Shown here one piece after another: positions 35,019-42,872 of a DNA stretch of 64,000 nucleotides (position 1 is the first letter of the stretch; each line of letters begins with the position of its first letter). Where the stretch lies: assembly GCA_963776375.1 (NCBI GenBank), contig CAVZMF010000005.1:806001-870000 (forward strand). The letters are read 5' to 3'. Source of the stretch: PALSA-612 sp963776375 (GTDB lineage Bacteria > Actinomycetota > Thermoleophilia > Gaiellales > Gaiellaceae). Below the pieces are notes generated by a model. The model had not been told where the DNA came from, searched no databases, and saw only the letters and a program-made list of their open reading frames with translations. The position numbers and the translations under genes were made by a program.

Positions 35019-36110
35019 CTAGATCAACCACTCGCCGTCCTTCTGGACGGTCTCGCCGTCCAGGTCGATGTGTCCCCGCGACAGGTCCTTGACGATGTCC
35101 CAGTGGACCGCGCTCTCGTTCAGTCCGCCGAACTCCGGGAAGCTCTGGCCGAGCGCGAGATGGATTGTCCCGTCGATCTTCTCGTCCCACCACATGTGCT
35201 GGACACCCCGTGGGATGCCGCGGTTGCAGCCGATTCCGAGCTCGCCCAGCAGCCGTGAGCCCTCGTCGGTGTCGAGCACCGAGAGCAGGTACTCCTCGCC
35301 TCGGCGCGCCGAGGCGTCGACGACGCGGCCGCCCTCGAAGCGCAAGCGGATCCCCTCGCAGCGCCGGCCGAGGTACGTGGCCGCGTACTCGCCGAACGTG
35401 ATCGTCCCCTCGGCCGAGTCCTCGACGGGGCAGAAGTAGAACTCGCCGCCCGGCATGTTTCTGTGCCCGTCGTCGATCCCGGCGCCGCGGCCCGCCAGGG
35501 AGAGCGTGAGGTCCGTCTCCGGGCCGACGATCCGAACCGTCTCGGCGGCGTCGAACCGCTCGAGGTAGCCCCTCATCCGCTCGCCTTCGGCGTCCCAGTC
35601 GCGCAGGCAGGCCTCGTAGAGGATGTCCTCGTATGCGCGCAGGCTGATGCCCGCCTCCTGCGCGAGCGCCTGCGTCGGAAACGGGCAGGACACCCACGGC
35701 ATGGTCATCTCCCTCTCCATGTCGAACGACGCGCGGGCTGCGGCCCGCAGCGCGAGGCGCTTGTCGGTGCCGAGCTCCGACCCCGCGTAGACGTTCTCGG
35801 CCGAGAACACGATCACGCGGGCGTCGATCTCGTTGCGCGTGCGCACGTCGCTCGGCGCCGCGACGGAGAGCAGCTCCTCGGGCGCCTCCTCGGCCCAGAT
35901 CGTCTCGAACGGCACCCGCTCGAGGTCGGTGAAGGACAGACGCACCAGCGGGTAGGCGCCACGCCGGGCGATCGAGCGCACGAGCTCCTCGACGAGTGGC
36001 CGCGCGAGCGCGGTGCCCGAGATCAGCACCTGCCAGCCGGGCTGCACGTCGAGCGACCGGCCGACGAGCAGTTCGGCGAGCCGCTCGACCCGTGACGATT
36101 GGGCGTCCAC
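35019..36110 (-). CDS. M29 family metallo-aminopeptidase (aminopeptidase T-like)
   Basis: 363 residues, GTG start. Family landmarks: NVYAGSELGTDKRLALRAAAR, NMPGGEFYFCPVEDSAEGTI, LGELGIGCNRGIPRGVQHMWWDEK, TIHLALGQSFPEFGG and SAVHWDIVKDL. Glu, His and Asp residues in these blocks bind two metals. It removes N-terminal residues from peptides. It is divergent from a second M29-type gene, with only 8 bp between start codons. Confidence 0.88.
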   Translation of the reverse strand: MDAQSSRVERLAELLVGRSLDVQPGWQVLISGTALARPLVEELVRSIARRGAYPLVRLSFTDLERVPFETIWAEEAPEELLSVAAPSDVRTRNEIDARVIVFSAENVYAGSELGTDKRLALRAAARASFDMEREMTMPWVSCPFPTQALAQEAGISLRAYEDILYEACLRDWDAEGERMRGYLERFDAAETVRIVGPETDLTLSLAGRGAGIDDGHRNMPGGEFYFCPVEDSAEGTITFGEYAATYLGRRCEGIRLRFEGGRVVDASARRGEEYLLSVLDTDEGSRLLGELGIGCNRGIPRGVQHMWWDEKIDGTIHLALGQSFPEFGGLNESAVHWDIVKDLSRGHIDLDGETVQKDGEWLI

Positions 36111-36118
36111 GTCCGCCT

Positions 36119-37081
36119 ATGATCGCGGCTGACGTGTCCGGTTGGTGTCAGAACTACCTCGCCGCTGCGGGAGTCCGTTCCGGGGAGCGGCTGCGGATCG
36201 TCGTCGACGAGCCCTTTGCCGCCGAGGCCGAGGAGCTGGCCGAGGCCGGGCGCGCCGCCGGCGCCGAGGTGCGGATCGCGCGGTTTCCGGCCGAGCGGCC
36301 AATGCTCGAGGCGACGCCCGAGCTCCTGGACAGCGCGGTGTGGGCGGACGTGTCCATCTCGCTCCTCCACCGCTCGTACGCCGAGGAGGTGCCGGCGATG
36401 CGCGTCGCGCTCCAGGCGCTGCTCTCGCACGGAGGACGCGCGCTCGCCTCTCCCGACATCGACCACGAGCTCCTGGCAGGGGAGCTCTCGCAGCCGACCA
36501 CGGACGTCGAAGCCCGCGCGCGGACACTGCTGGCGGCGGTCGAGGGCGCGCGTGAGCTGCACGTGCGCGGCGCAGCCGGGACGGACATCGTGCTCGACGT
36601 CACCGGCCGGCAGTGGGTGGACGATGCGCTGCCGCTCGAGCCCGGCGGCGTCGCCAACTTCCCCGGCGGTGAGATCTGCATCGCGCCGCACGCGCACGGC
36701 GCCGACGGCGTCCTCGTCGTCGACCTGACGATCCCCTGGGGGCCGAAGCAGGAGCTATTGCCCGGGCCGGTCGTGCTCGAGTTCGAAGGCGGCCGGGCGC
36801 GCTCGATCGCCGGCGGCGAGGCGGGCGACGCGCTGCGGCGGCTGGTCGAGGAGGCGGGCGAGGGGGCAGACGTGATCGCAGAGCTCGGGATCGGGCTCAA
36901 CCCGGCCATCCGCCCACGGGGCCACGTCCTCTTCGACGAGAAGGCCGCCGGCACCGCCCACGTCGCGATCGGGAACAACCTGGGGCCGTACCTCGGCGAC
37001 AACTTCGCCACGATCCACGTCGACTGCGTCTTCTCCGGGCCGGAGCTGACCGTCGACGGCGAGCCGGTCGCGATTCCCTAG
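36119..37081 (+). CDS. M29-related aminopeptidase, divergent paralogue
   Basis: 320 residues. C-terminal blocks match the M29 family: NFPGGEICIAPHAHGADGVL, IAELGIGLNPAIRPRGHVLFDEK, GTAHVAIGNNLGPYLGDN and TIHVDCVF. The N-terminal half is shorter and more divergent than in the neighbour. ATG 36119 has no room for a ribosome site, so it is probably leaderless. Its end overlaps the aminotransferase gene by 4 bp (convergent). Confidence 0.82.
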   Translation: MIAADVSGWCQNYLAAAGVRSGERLRIVVDEPFAAEAEELAEAGRAAGAEVRIARFPAERPMLEATPELLDSAVWADVSISLLHRSYAEEVPAMRVALQALLSHGGRALASPDIDHELLAGELSQPTTDVEARARTLLAAVEGARELHVRGAAGTDIVLDVTGRQWVDDALPLEPGGVANFPGGEICIAPHAHGADGVLVVDLTIPWGPKQELLPGPVVLEFEGGRARSIAGGEAGDALRRLVEEAGEGADVIAELGIGLNPAIRPRGHVLFDEKAAGTAHVAIGNNLGPYLGDNFATIHVDCVFSGPELTVDGEPVAIP

Positions 37082-38178
37082 ATCGCGTCCAGCAGCGCCT
37101 GCACGTCGCGAGCTGTCGTGAAGACATGGGTGGAGACCCGCAGGCGCCCGTCGACCGCCGAGGCGACGACGCCTGCGTCACGGAGCTCGGCGACGATCTG
37201 CTCCGCGGGGCGCGATCGATGCCGGGCCGAGACGATCGCCGAGCTCGACCCCGTGACCTCGAAGCCGCGAGACTCGAGGCCGCGCGCGATCGCGCGCGCG
37301 GCGGCGAGCGCGCGCCGCTCGCGCTCCGCCTCCTCGATTGCGTTGAGGAAGCGCAGCGAGGCGTCCATGCCGGCGAGTGCGGCGATCGAGCTCATGGTCG
37401 GCTCGAAGCGCGCGGCAGAATCGTCGAACGCGACCGGGAAGCCCGGCTTCCTCCGGTCCAGCCGGGCGTTCTTCCAACCCGCTCTCGGCACGCGCAGCTC
37501 GGCGATCGCCCGGTCCGAGCAGTACGTCGGCGCGAGGCCGAAGCCGGACAGGAGGTACTTGTACCCGTGCGCCGTGACGATGTCCGCGCCCAGCGCCGGC
37601 GCGTCCAGGATCAGCACGCCCATCGCCTGCGCTGCGTCCAGTGCCAGCCAGAGCTCGCGTTCGCGGCACAGCGCGGCGATCTCCTCGACCGGTGCGCGGA
37701 CGCCGGTGACGCGGTCGACCACGCTGACGCAGACCGCCCGGGCCCGCTCCGTCAGCGCCTCCTCGATCTCGAACGGATCGCGTGCCACGCAGAGCCGGAC
37801 GCCCCGCGCATGGAGGTTCGCGAACGGTGCTAGACAGCCGTCGAACTCGCGCTCGAGGACGACGATCTCGTCGCCCGTCCGCCAGTCCAGCCCTTCCGCC
37901 AGTAGGCCGAGACCCTCACTCGTGCTCGTCAGCAGGCAGACGTGTCGCGGCGTGGAGTGCAGCAGCGTCGCCGCCTCCGCGCGGACGGACTCGAGGAGCG
38001 GCGTTCCGCCGAGACCGAGGGAGCCCTCGCGGGCCATGCTCGCGAGCGCCTCGCCCGCCGCACGAACGTGCGCGGCGGGGAGCGGGCCGAACGTCGCGTA
38101 GTCGAAATACGCCCGGTCGTGCGTGGCCGGGAGCTCCCGCTGCCGCAGCGCCTCGATCGCGTCGTCGGTCAGCGGCAT
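37078..38178 (-). CDS. PLP-dependent aminotransferase class V (cysteine desulfurase/isopenicillin-epimerase-like)
   Basis: 366 residues. The PLP lysine is in VTAHGYKYLLSGFG, preceded by the Asp that holds the pyridine nitrogen (LWLALDAAQAMGV). N terminus FDYATFGPLPAAHVRAAGEA is typical of the class. No cysteine-desulfurase Cys loop is evident, so the reaction is unassigned. Its start is 19 bp from obgE (divergent), implying a shared promoter region. Confidence 0.82.
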   Translation of the reverse strand: MPLTDDAIEALRQRELPATHDRAYFDYATFGPLPAAHVRAAGEALASMAREGSLGLGGTPLLESVRAEAATLLHSTPRHVCLLTSTSEGLGLLAEGLDWRTGDEIVVLEREFDGCLAPFANLHARGVRLCVARDPFEIEEALTERARAVCVSVVDRVTGVRAPVEEIAALCRERELWLALDAAQAMGVLILDAPALGADIVTAHGYKYLLSGFGLAPTYCSDRAIAELRVPRAGWKNARLDRRKPGFPVAFDDSAARFEPTMSSIAALAGMDASLRFLNAIEEAERERRALAAARAIARGLESRGFEVTGSSSAIVSARHRSRPAEQIVAELRDAGVVASAVDGRLRVSTHVFTTARDVQALLDAI

Positions 38179-38197
38179 CGCTGCCACACTGTGAACG

Positions 38198-39382
38198 ATG
38201 TTCAACGACCGTGCCCGCATCCATGTCGTCGCCGGCCGCGGAGGCGACGGCGCGCTCAGTTTCCGGCGCGAGAAGCACGTCCCCAGAGGCGGTCCCGACG
38301 GCGGCGACGGCGGCCCTGGCGGCTCCGTCGTCCTCGTCGCCGACCCCGCGCTCCGCGACCTCTCCGCCTTCCGCACGCGGCGCTGGATCGCGGCCGGGAA
38401 GGGCGGGCACGGCGGCGGGTCCGGGCGCCACGGGGCGGCGGGCAGGGACGTCGAGCTGCGCGTGCCCGTGGGCACGGAGGTCCGCGATGACGCCGGCGAG
38501 GTCGTCGCCGACCTCGCGCGGCCCGGTGCGACCGTCGTCGTCGCCCGCGGCGGCGGCCCCGGCCGCGGCAACCGCCACTTCGCGACGCCGACGCGCCAGA
38601 CGCCGCGCTTCGCCGAGGTGGGGATGCCCGGCGATGAAGTCGACGTCGAGCTGCAGCTCAAGCTGCTCGCCGACGCGGCGCTCGTCGGGCAGCCGAACGC
38701 GGGCAAGTCGTCGCTCCTGCGGCGGATCTCGAACGCGAAGCCGAAGGTCGCCGACTACCCGTTCACGACCCTTGCGCCGGTGCTCGGCACGGTCGACGCG
38801 CCCGACGGGCGTCAGCTCGTCGTCGCGGACGTGCCGGGGTTGATCGAGGGCGCCGCCGAGGGGCTCGGCCTCGGCCACGAGTTCCTCGCGCACCTCGAGC
38901 GCGCCCGCGCCCTCGTGCACGTGATCGACGCCGCTGAGGGCGACCCGGCCGACCAGTTCCGCGCTGTCGACCGCGAGCTCGGCGCGTACGGCCACGGCCT
39001 CGACGACTTCCCGCAGATCGTCGTCCTGAACAAGATCGACATCGCGCCCGACCCTGTGCTCGCCGTCGACGACGAGCGGATCCTCGGCGTGTTCCCGCTC
39101 TCCTGCGCGACCGGGGTGGGCGTCGAGCAGTTCAGGCGCTCGCTCTTCTCGCTGATCCCGCCCCCCATCGAGATCGTGCCCGACGAGGAGCCGGTGGCCG
39201 ACTTCCTCGTCTACCGGCCGAGGCCTCGCCGCGCCGCGTTCCGGATCCTCCGCACCGACCGCGGCTACCGCATCGTCGGCCGGCCGCCCGGCGAGGACGA
39301 GCTGGCGGAGGCGCTGAGGCTCGCAGGGGCGAGGGAGGGCGACGAGGTCGCCGTCGGCGAGGAGACGTTCGAGTACCGGTGA
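38198..39382 (+). CDS. obgE: Obg family GTPase, ribosome assembly factor
   Basis: 394 residues: glycine-rich Obg fold (1-155; GGPDGGDGGPGGSVVL), GTPase domain with G1 GQPNAGKSS from about residue 164, G3 DVPGLIEGA, G4 NKID, then an OCT-type C-terminal domain (VYRPRPRRAAFRI, FEYR end). It couples GTP state to 50S maturation and stress. Its stop overlaps the nadD GTG (GTGA). The order rplU-rpmA...obgE-nadD-rsfS is conserved, here split by three inserted enzyme genes. Confidence 0.95.
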   Translation: MFNDRARIHVVAGRGGDGALSFRREKHVPRGGPDGGDGGPGGSVVLVADPALRDLSAFRTRRWIAAGKGGHGGGSGRHGAAGRDVELRVPVGTEVRDDAGEVVADLARPGATVVVARGGGPGRGNRHFATPTRQTPRFAEVGMPGDEVDVELQLKLLADAALVGQPNAGKSSLLRRISNAKPKVADYPFTTLAPVLGTVDAPDGRQLVVADVPGLIEGAAEGLGLGHEFLAHLERARALVHVIDAAEGDPADQFRAVDRELGAYGHGLDDFPQIVVLNKIDIAPDPVLAVDDERILGVFPLSCATGVGVEQFRRSLFSLIPPPIEIVPDEEPVADFLVYRPRPRRAAFRILRTDRGYRIVGRPPGEDELAEALRLAGAREGDEVAVGEETFEYR

Positions 39383-39936
39383 CAGGCCTGTTCGGGAGCG
39401 TCTTCGACCCGCCGCACGTCGGGCACGAGGTGGTCGTACGCCGCGCCCGCGAGCAGTTCGCGCTGGAGCGCGTCGTCGTCCTCGTCGTCGCCGATCCCGG
39501 CCACAAAGAGGTGGCCACCGACGCCGCACTCCGGCTCGAGCTGGCGCGCGCGGCGTTTCCTGACGAGCAGGTCGAGCTCGACCCACACCCGCGCACGGTG
39601 GACATGCTCCGCGAGCGCCGGTTCGACGATCCGATCTTCCTCGTCGGCGCCGACGAGTTCTGCGACTTCCTCCACTGGAAGGATCCCGACGGCGTGCTCG
39701 AGCTGGCCCGGCTGGGCGTGGCCACGCGGCCCGGATACGCGCGCGAGCGGCTCGACGGCGTGCTCCGCGAGCTGACTCGCCCCGACCGGGTGGACTTCTT
39801 CGAGATCGAGCCGCTGGACGTCTCCTCCAGCGACATCCGCACCCGCGTCGCGCGCGGCGAGCCGATCGACGGCCTCGTCCTGCCCGCCGTCGCGGCCGAG
39901 ATCGGGCGACTCGGCCTCTACCGGCGCGACGGATAG
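39379..39936 (+). CDS. nadD: Nicotinate-nucleotide adenylyltransferase
   Basis: 185 residues. Nucleotidyltransferase motif LFGSVFDPPHVGHE near the N terminus and C-terminal DVSSSDIRTRVARGEP (the ISSTxIR motif). It makes deamido-NAD from nicotinate mononucleotide and ATP. The GTG start overlaps obgE by 4 nt. The stop TAG is part of the TAGACT box preceding rsfS. Confidence 0.93.
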   Translation: MTGLFGSVFDPPHVGHEVVVRRAREQFALERVVVLVVADPGHKEVATDAALRLELARAAFPDEQVELDPHPRTVDMLRERRFDDPIFLVGADEFCDFLHWKDPDGVLELARLGVATRPGYARERLDGVLRELTRPDRVDFFEIEPLDVSSSDIRTRVARGEPIDGLVLPAVAAEIGRLGLYRRDG

Positions 39937-39939
39937 ACT
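39934..39939 (+). promoter_or_regulatory. -10 box TAGACT before rsfS
   Basis: TAGACT overlaps the nadD stop codon and matches exactly the box preceding tRNA-Ala. A transcript from here would have about a 25-nt leader carrying AGGAGA (39955-39960). Confidence 0.4.
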
Positions 39940-39969
39940 GCCCTCGTCCGATCCAGGAGACGAAACCGC

Positions 39970-40326
39970 CTGACGTCGCTCGAACAAGCTCGCCGCATCG
40001 CCGGCCTTGCCCAGGAGAAGCTGGGGCGCGAGGTCGTGATCCTCGACATGCGGCCGGTCTGCACGTACACCGACTACTTCGTGATCTGCACGGGCCAGAA
40101 CCCCCGGCAGGCGAAGGCGATCTTCGACGAGGTGCGCGAGCGCCTCAAGCGCGAGGAGCGCGCGATTCCGCGGTCGGTCGAGGGCGAGCGCGAGTCGAAC
40201 TGGATCGTGGCCGACTACCTCGACGTCGTGCTGCACGTCTTCACGCCGGACACGCGCCGGTACTACCGACTCGAGGAGCTGTGGGGCGACGTGCCGTCGG
40301 TCGCGGTCGAAGCCGCCAGCGCCTGA
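39970..40326 (+). CDS. rsfS: Ribosome silencing factor RsfS, CTG start proposed
   Basis: 118 residues. Conserved RsfS parts: VVILDMRPVCTYTDYFVICTG, RQAKAIFDEVRERL, RSVEGERESNWIVADYLDVVLHVFTPDTRRYYRLEELWGD. It binds L14 and blocks subunit joining in starvation. The conserved N-terminal helix (TSLEQARRIAGLAQEKLGREV) lies upstream of the first GTG (40036). The only fitting start is CTG 39970, with AGGAGA 9 nt upstream; starting at 40036 would delete the helix. Confidence 0.88.
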   Translation: MTSLEQARRIAGLAQEKLGREVVILDMRPVCTYTDYFVICTGQNPRQAKAIFDEVRERLKREERAIPRSVEGERESNWIVADYLDVVLHVFTPDTRRYYRLEELWGDVPSVAVEAASA

Positions 40327-40330
40327 CGGC

Positions 40331-40336
40331 TAGACT
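40331..40336 (+). promoter_or_regulatory. -10 box TAGACT of tRNA-Ala
   Basis: TAGACT lies 10 nt before the mature 5' end of tRNA-Ala, the right distance for a promoter with a short pre-tRNA leader. No good -35 is seen. Confidence 0.5.
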
Positions 40337-40346
40337 GCACGACCTC

Positions 40347-40419
40347 GGGGCCGTAGCTCAGTTGGGAGAGCACTACGCTGGCAGCGTAGGGGTCAGGGGT
40401 TCGAATCCCCTCGGCTCCA
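40347..40419 (+). tRNA. tRNA-Ala (anticodon GGC)
   Basis: 73 nt. Acceptor GGGGCCG (40347-40353) pairs with CGGCTCC (40412-40418), discriminator A 40419. The anticodon arm CTACG/CGTAG has loop CTGGCAG with GGC at 40380-40382; the T arm is GGGGTTCGAATCCCC. CCA is not encoded. Confidence 0.95.
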
Positions 40420-40530
40420 TACCCCTGATTTACAGGGAGAACCTGAGTAGGAAAACGCTCAGGAACGAACCCTCACCTCTGTTGGTCGGGTTTCCTTCCG
40501 AATAACTCCATTCGCTGTCGAAAACACAAC

Positions 40531-40588
40531 GATGTCGCTGCTCAGCGGCATCTGTTTGTGTCCGATCGCTTCGAGGAGAGAGCGATCG
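40531..40588. terminator. Two hairpins between tRNA-Ala and the ANTAR gene
   Basis: An imperfect stem GATGTCGCTG/CAGCGGCATC (40531-40552) followed by TGTTTGTG can end plus-strand transcription. A perfect 8-bp stem CGATCGCT/AGCGATCG (40563-40588) followed by TTATT can also do so, and may protect the 3' end of the opposing ANTAR transcript. Confidence 0.5.
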
Positions 40589-40592
40589 TTAT

Positions 40593-41267
40593 TCAAACCG
40601 GGCGAGTTTGGTGGTCTTTCTGAACCCTCCGCGAGCGCGCGCGAGGCTGCGTGGTCTCGTTCCCCGCCTCGTGGGTCGAGGAGCGCGAGAGTGGCTGCTT
40701 CGGCAGCAGGCCGTGGCCGTCGACGACCGCAGCGGCCACATCGACGAGCTTCCGGTTCGTCGAGCGGGCGTGTTCGCGGAGTAACTCGAAGGCCGCAGGC
40801 TCGTCAAGCGAGTGGCGCTCCATGAGGATGCCTTTCGCACGCTCGATGACGGCGCGGCGGCCGAAGGCGCCTTGGAGATCGTGATACTCGGTGAAGCGGC
40901 GCAGCACGATGTCGATCGGGCTCTGCCAGTCCTCCGCGGCGTCGGTGATGTAGGCAAACACACCCCGCTTGGAGGCCTCCTTGACGAAGTCGGGATCGGA
41001 CGCGTGGATGAGCGCGATCACCGGGCAGGCGGCCTCGTGCACGATCTTCTCGATCAGCTGGAGCGCGTGGCCGGAGCTCTCGCCGAGGCCGACAAGGGCG
41101 ACGTCCGGGCGTTCCCGCGCCGTCACTGGCCCAACGTCCTCCACCTCGATCTCGCGGGCGATCACTTCGTGTCCGAGAGCAGCGACGATCTGCGTGACGG
41201 TCGCCAAGTGATCCACGCGCTCGTTCGCGATCAGCACGCGCAGATGCTCCGTCTCACGCTGACTCAT
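40593..41267 (-). CDS. ANTAR-domain response regulator
   Basis: 224 residues. Residues 8-125 form a receiver-like domain (LRVLIANERVDHLATVTQIV, DVALVGLGESSGHALQLIEK) in which the usual phospho-acceptor Asp position is not obvious. About 135-190 is the ANTAR RNA-binding domain (AVIERAKGILMERHSLDEPAAFELLREHAR). ANTAR proteins bind paired RNA hairpins and prevent termination. A basic 30-residue tail follows. It borders the accessory region after tRNA-Ala. Confidence 0.85.
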   Translation of the reverse strand: MSQRETEHLRVLIANERVDHLATVTQIVAALGHEVIAREIEVEDVGPVTARERPDVALVGLGESSGHALQLIEKIVHEAACPVIALIHASDPDFVKEASKRGVFAYITDAAEDWQSPIDIVLRRFTEYHDLQGAFGRRAVIERAKGILMERHSLDEPAAFELLREHARSTNRKLVDVAAAVVDGHGLLPKQPLSRSSTHEAGNETTQPRARSRRVQKDHQTRPV

Positions 41268-41270
41268 CTA

Positions 41271-41302
41271 GCCCAACCTTCACGTCTTGCCCAACCTTCA
41301 CG
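41271..41302. repeat. 18-bp-period direct repeat before the ANTAR start
   Basis: GCCCAACCTTCACG occurs at 41271-41284 and 41289-41302. On the coding strand this duplicates a GAAGGTTGGGC stretch that covers the ribosome-binding region, immediately ahead of the ATG. Confidence 0.7.
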
Positions 41303-41582
41303 GTCACTTACCCTGTCCAACGGCGAGCCTAACGCCGACCGCCGGCAACTCAAGGCCGCCTGACCCTTCGTCCAGGTGCTACGGTCGTGGTAGTCCTGCC
41401 CTCACCCTAGGCGGACGGTCTGTTCCGGCTCCGACACTTGGCCGGCGTAGCGCGTGACGAGGCTGCCACGCGACAACGCAAACCCAAGGAGCCGCCTATG
41501 TCTCTCTCTTCGTGATCTCTGCAGACGAGCCGATCAGGCTTCGGCTTCATGCGTCACCAACTGAAGGAAAGAGGAGACTCAT
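41303..41582 (+). other. 280-bp gap with a five-codon frame behind a strong ribosome site
   Basis: No full gene. AAGGAG (41485-41490) is followed by ATG 41498 and a stop at 41513-41515 (M-S-L-S-S). This could be a leader peptide or the cut remains of a lost gene. The ribosome site of the epoxide hydrolase follows near its start at 41583. No clear promoter was recognised. Confidence 0.35.
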
Positions 41583-42785
41583 ATGGCTGTCGTAACCGAA
41601 AAGCCGGCGAGCGCCACTGCGATCCGGCCGTTCACCATCGAGACCTCCGAGGCGGACCTCAAGGACCTGCGTGCGCGTGTCGCGGCGACGCGCTGGCCCG
41701 ACAAGGAGACCGTCGACGATTCGTCGCAGGGCGTGCCGCTCGCGACGATGCAGGCACTGGCGCGCTATTGGGCAACAGAGTACGACTGGCGCAAGTGCGA
41801 GGCGAGGCTGAACGCTTTGCCGCACTTCATCACCGAGATCGACGGGCTGGACATTCACTTCATTCACGTCCGCTCCAAGCACGAGGATGCGTTGCCGCTT
41901 CTCGTCGCGCACGGATGGCCCGGATCGGTCATCGAGCAGCTGAAAATCATCGATCCACTGACCAACCCGACGGCACATGGCGCGAGCGCAGCGGACGCCT
42001 TCGATCTGGTGATCCCGTCGATGCCGGGCTACGGGTTCTCGGGCAAGCCGACCACGACCGGCTGGGACGCCGTACATATGGCACGTGCCTGCACAGTGCT
42101 GATGAAGCGCCTTGGCTACACGCGCTATGTGGCGCAAGGCGGCGATTGGGGCGCTCTGGTCGTTGACCAGATGGGCGTCCAGGCCCCGCCGGAATTGATC
42201 GGGATCCACACCAACTTCCCTGGTGCCGTTCCTGACGACGTTGCAGCTGGGTTGTTTGGCGCCCCGGCGCCAGCCGGTCTGTCAGACGAGGAAAACCGCG
42301 TCTACGAGAAGATCAAGGACTTTGGGGCGAAGAAGCTGGGCTACGCAATCGAGGAGGGGACTCGCCCACAGACGCTCTATGGAATCGCCGATTCACCCAT
42401 CGGTCTCGCTGCTTGGCTGCTCGACCACGACTCGGTTAGCTTGGCGCTGATCGAGCGTGTCTTCGACGGTCAGGCCGAGGGTCTCACGCGCGACGACATC
42501 ATCGACAACGTCACCCACTACTGGTTGACGAACACGGGGGTGTCCGCGGGCCGTCTCTACTGGGAGAACAAGTTGTCCTTCTTCAGCCCAAAGGGCGTCA
42601 CCATCCCGGTAGCCGTGAGCGGCTTTCCTGATGAGCTCTATCAGGTGCCCCGGAATTGGGCAGAGCAGGCTTATCCCAATCTCATCTACTACAACAACCT
42701 CGACAAGGGCGGGCACTTTGCGGCCTGGGAGCAGCCACAACTGTTCTCAGACGAGGTTCGGGCGGGCTTCCGGACGCTTCGCTAG
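41583..42785 (+). CDS. Epoxide hydrolase (EHN-domain alpha/beta hydrolase)
   Basis: 400 residues. The N-terminal EHN domain opens with IRPFTIETSEADLKDLRARV and TRWPD. The hydrolase core has HGWPGSVIEQ, nucleophile Asp in AQGGDWGALV, and catalytic His in DKGGHFAAWEQP. ATG with GAAAGAGGAGA upstream. Family enzymes open epoxides to diols. G+C and codon choice look less extreme than in the preceding core genes, and the gene lies in a hydrolase-hydrolase-thioredoxin run, suggesting acquired catabolic or detoxifying functions. Confidence 0.88.
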   Translation: MAVVTEKPASATAIRPFTIETSEADLKDLRARVAATRWPDKETVDDSSQGVPLATMQALARYWATEYDWRKCEARLNALPHFITEIDGLDIHFIHVRSKHEDALPLLVAHGWPGSVIEQLKIIDPLTNPTAHGASAADAFDLVIPSMPGYGFSGKPTTTGWDAVHMARACTVLMKRLGYTRYVAQGGDWGALVVDQMGVQAPPELIGIHTNFPGAVPDDVAAGLFGAPAPAGLSDEENRVYEKIKDFGAKKLGYAIEEGTRPQTLYGIADSPIGLAAWLLDHDSVSLALIERVFDGQAEGLTRDDIIDNVTHYWLTNTGVSAGRLYWENKLSFFSPKGVTIPVAVSGFPDELYQVPRNWAEQAYPNLIYYNNLDKGGHFAAWEQPQLFSDEVRAGFRTLR

Positions 42786-42872
42786 CACACCGAGTTCAAA
42801 CGTTGCACAGCCCTCGCTTGGTGGGGCAATGGCGTCACCAAGCGAGGGCCATCAGAGCGAAAGGAGAGCATC

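Noticed and set aside
40347..40419. tRNA-Ala as an integration site of a genomic island
   Set aside because: No second copy of the tRNA 3' end (TTCGAATCCCCTCGGCTCC) was seen downstream, and no integrase gene is present, so an attachment site cannot be claimed.
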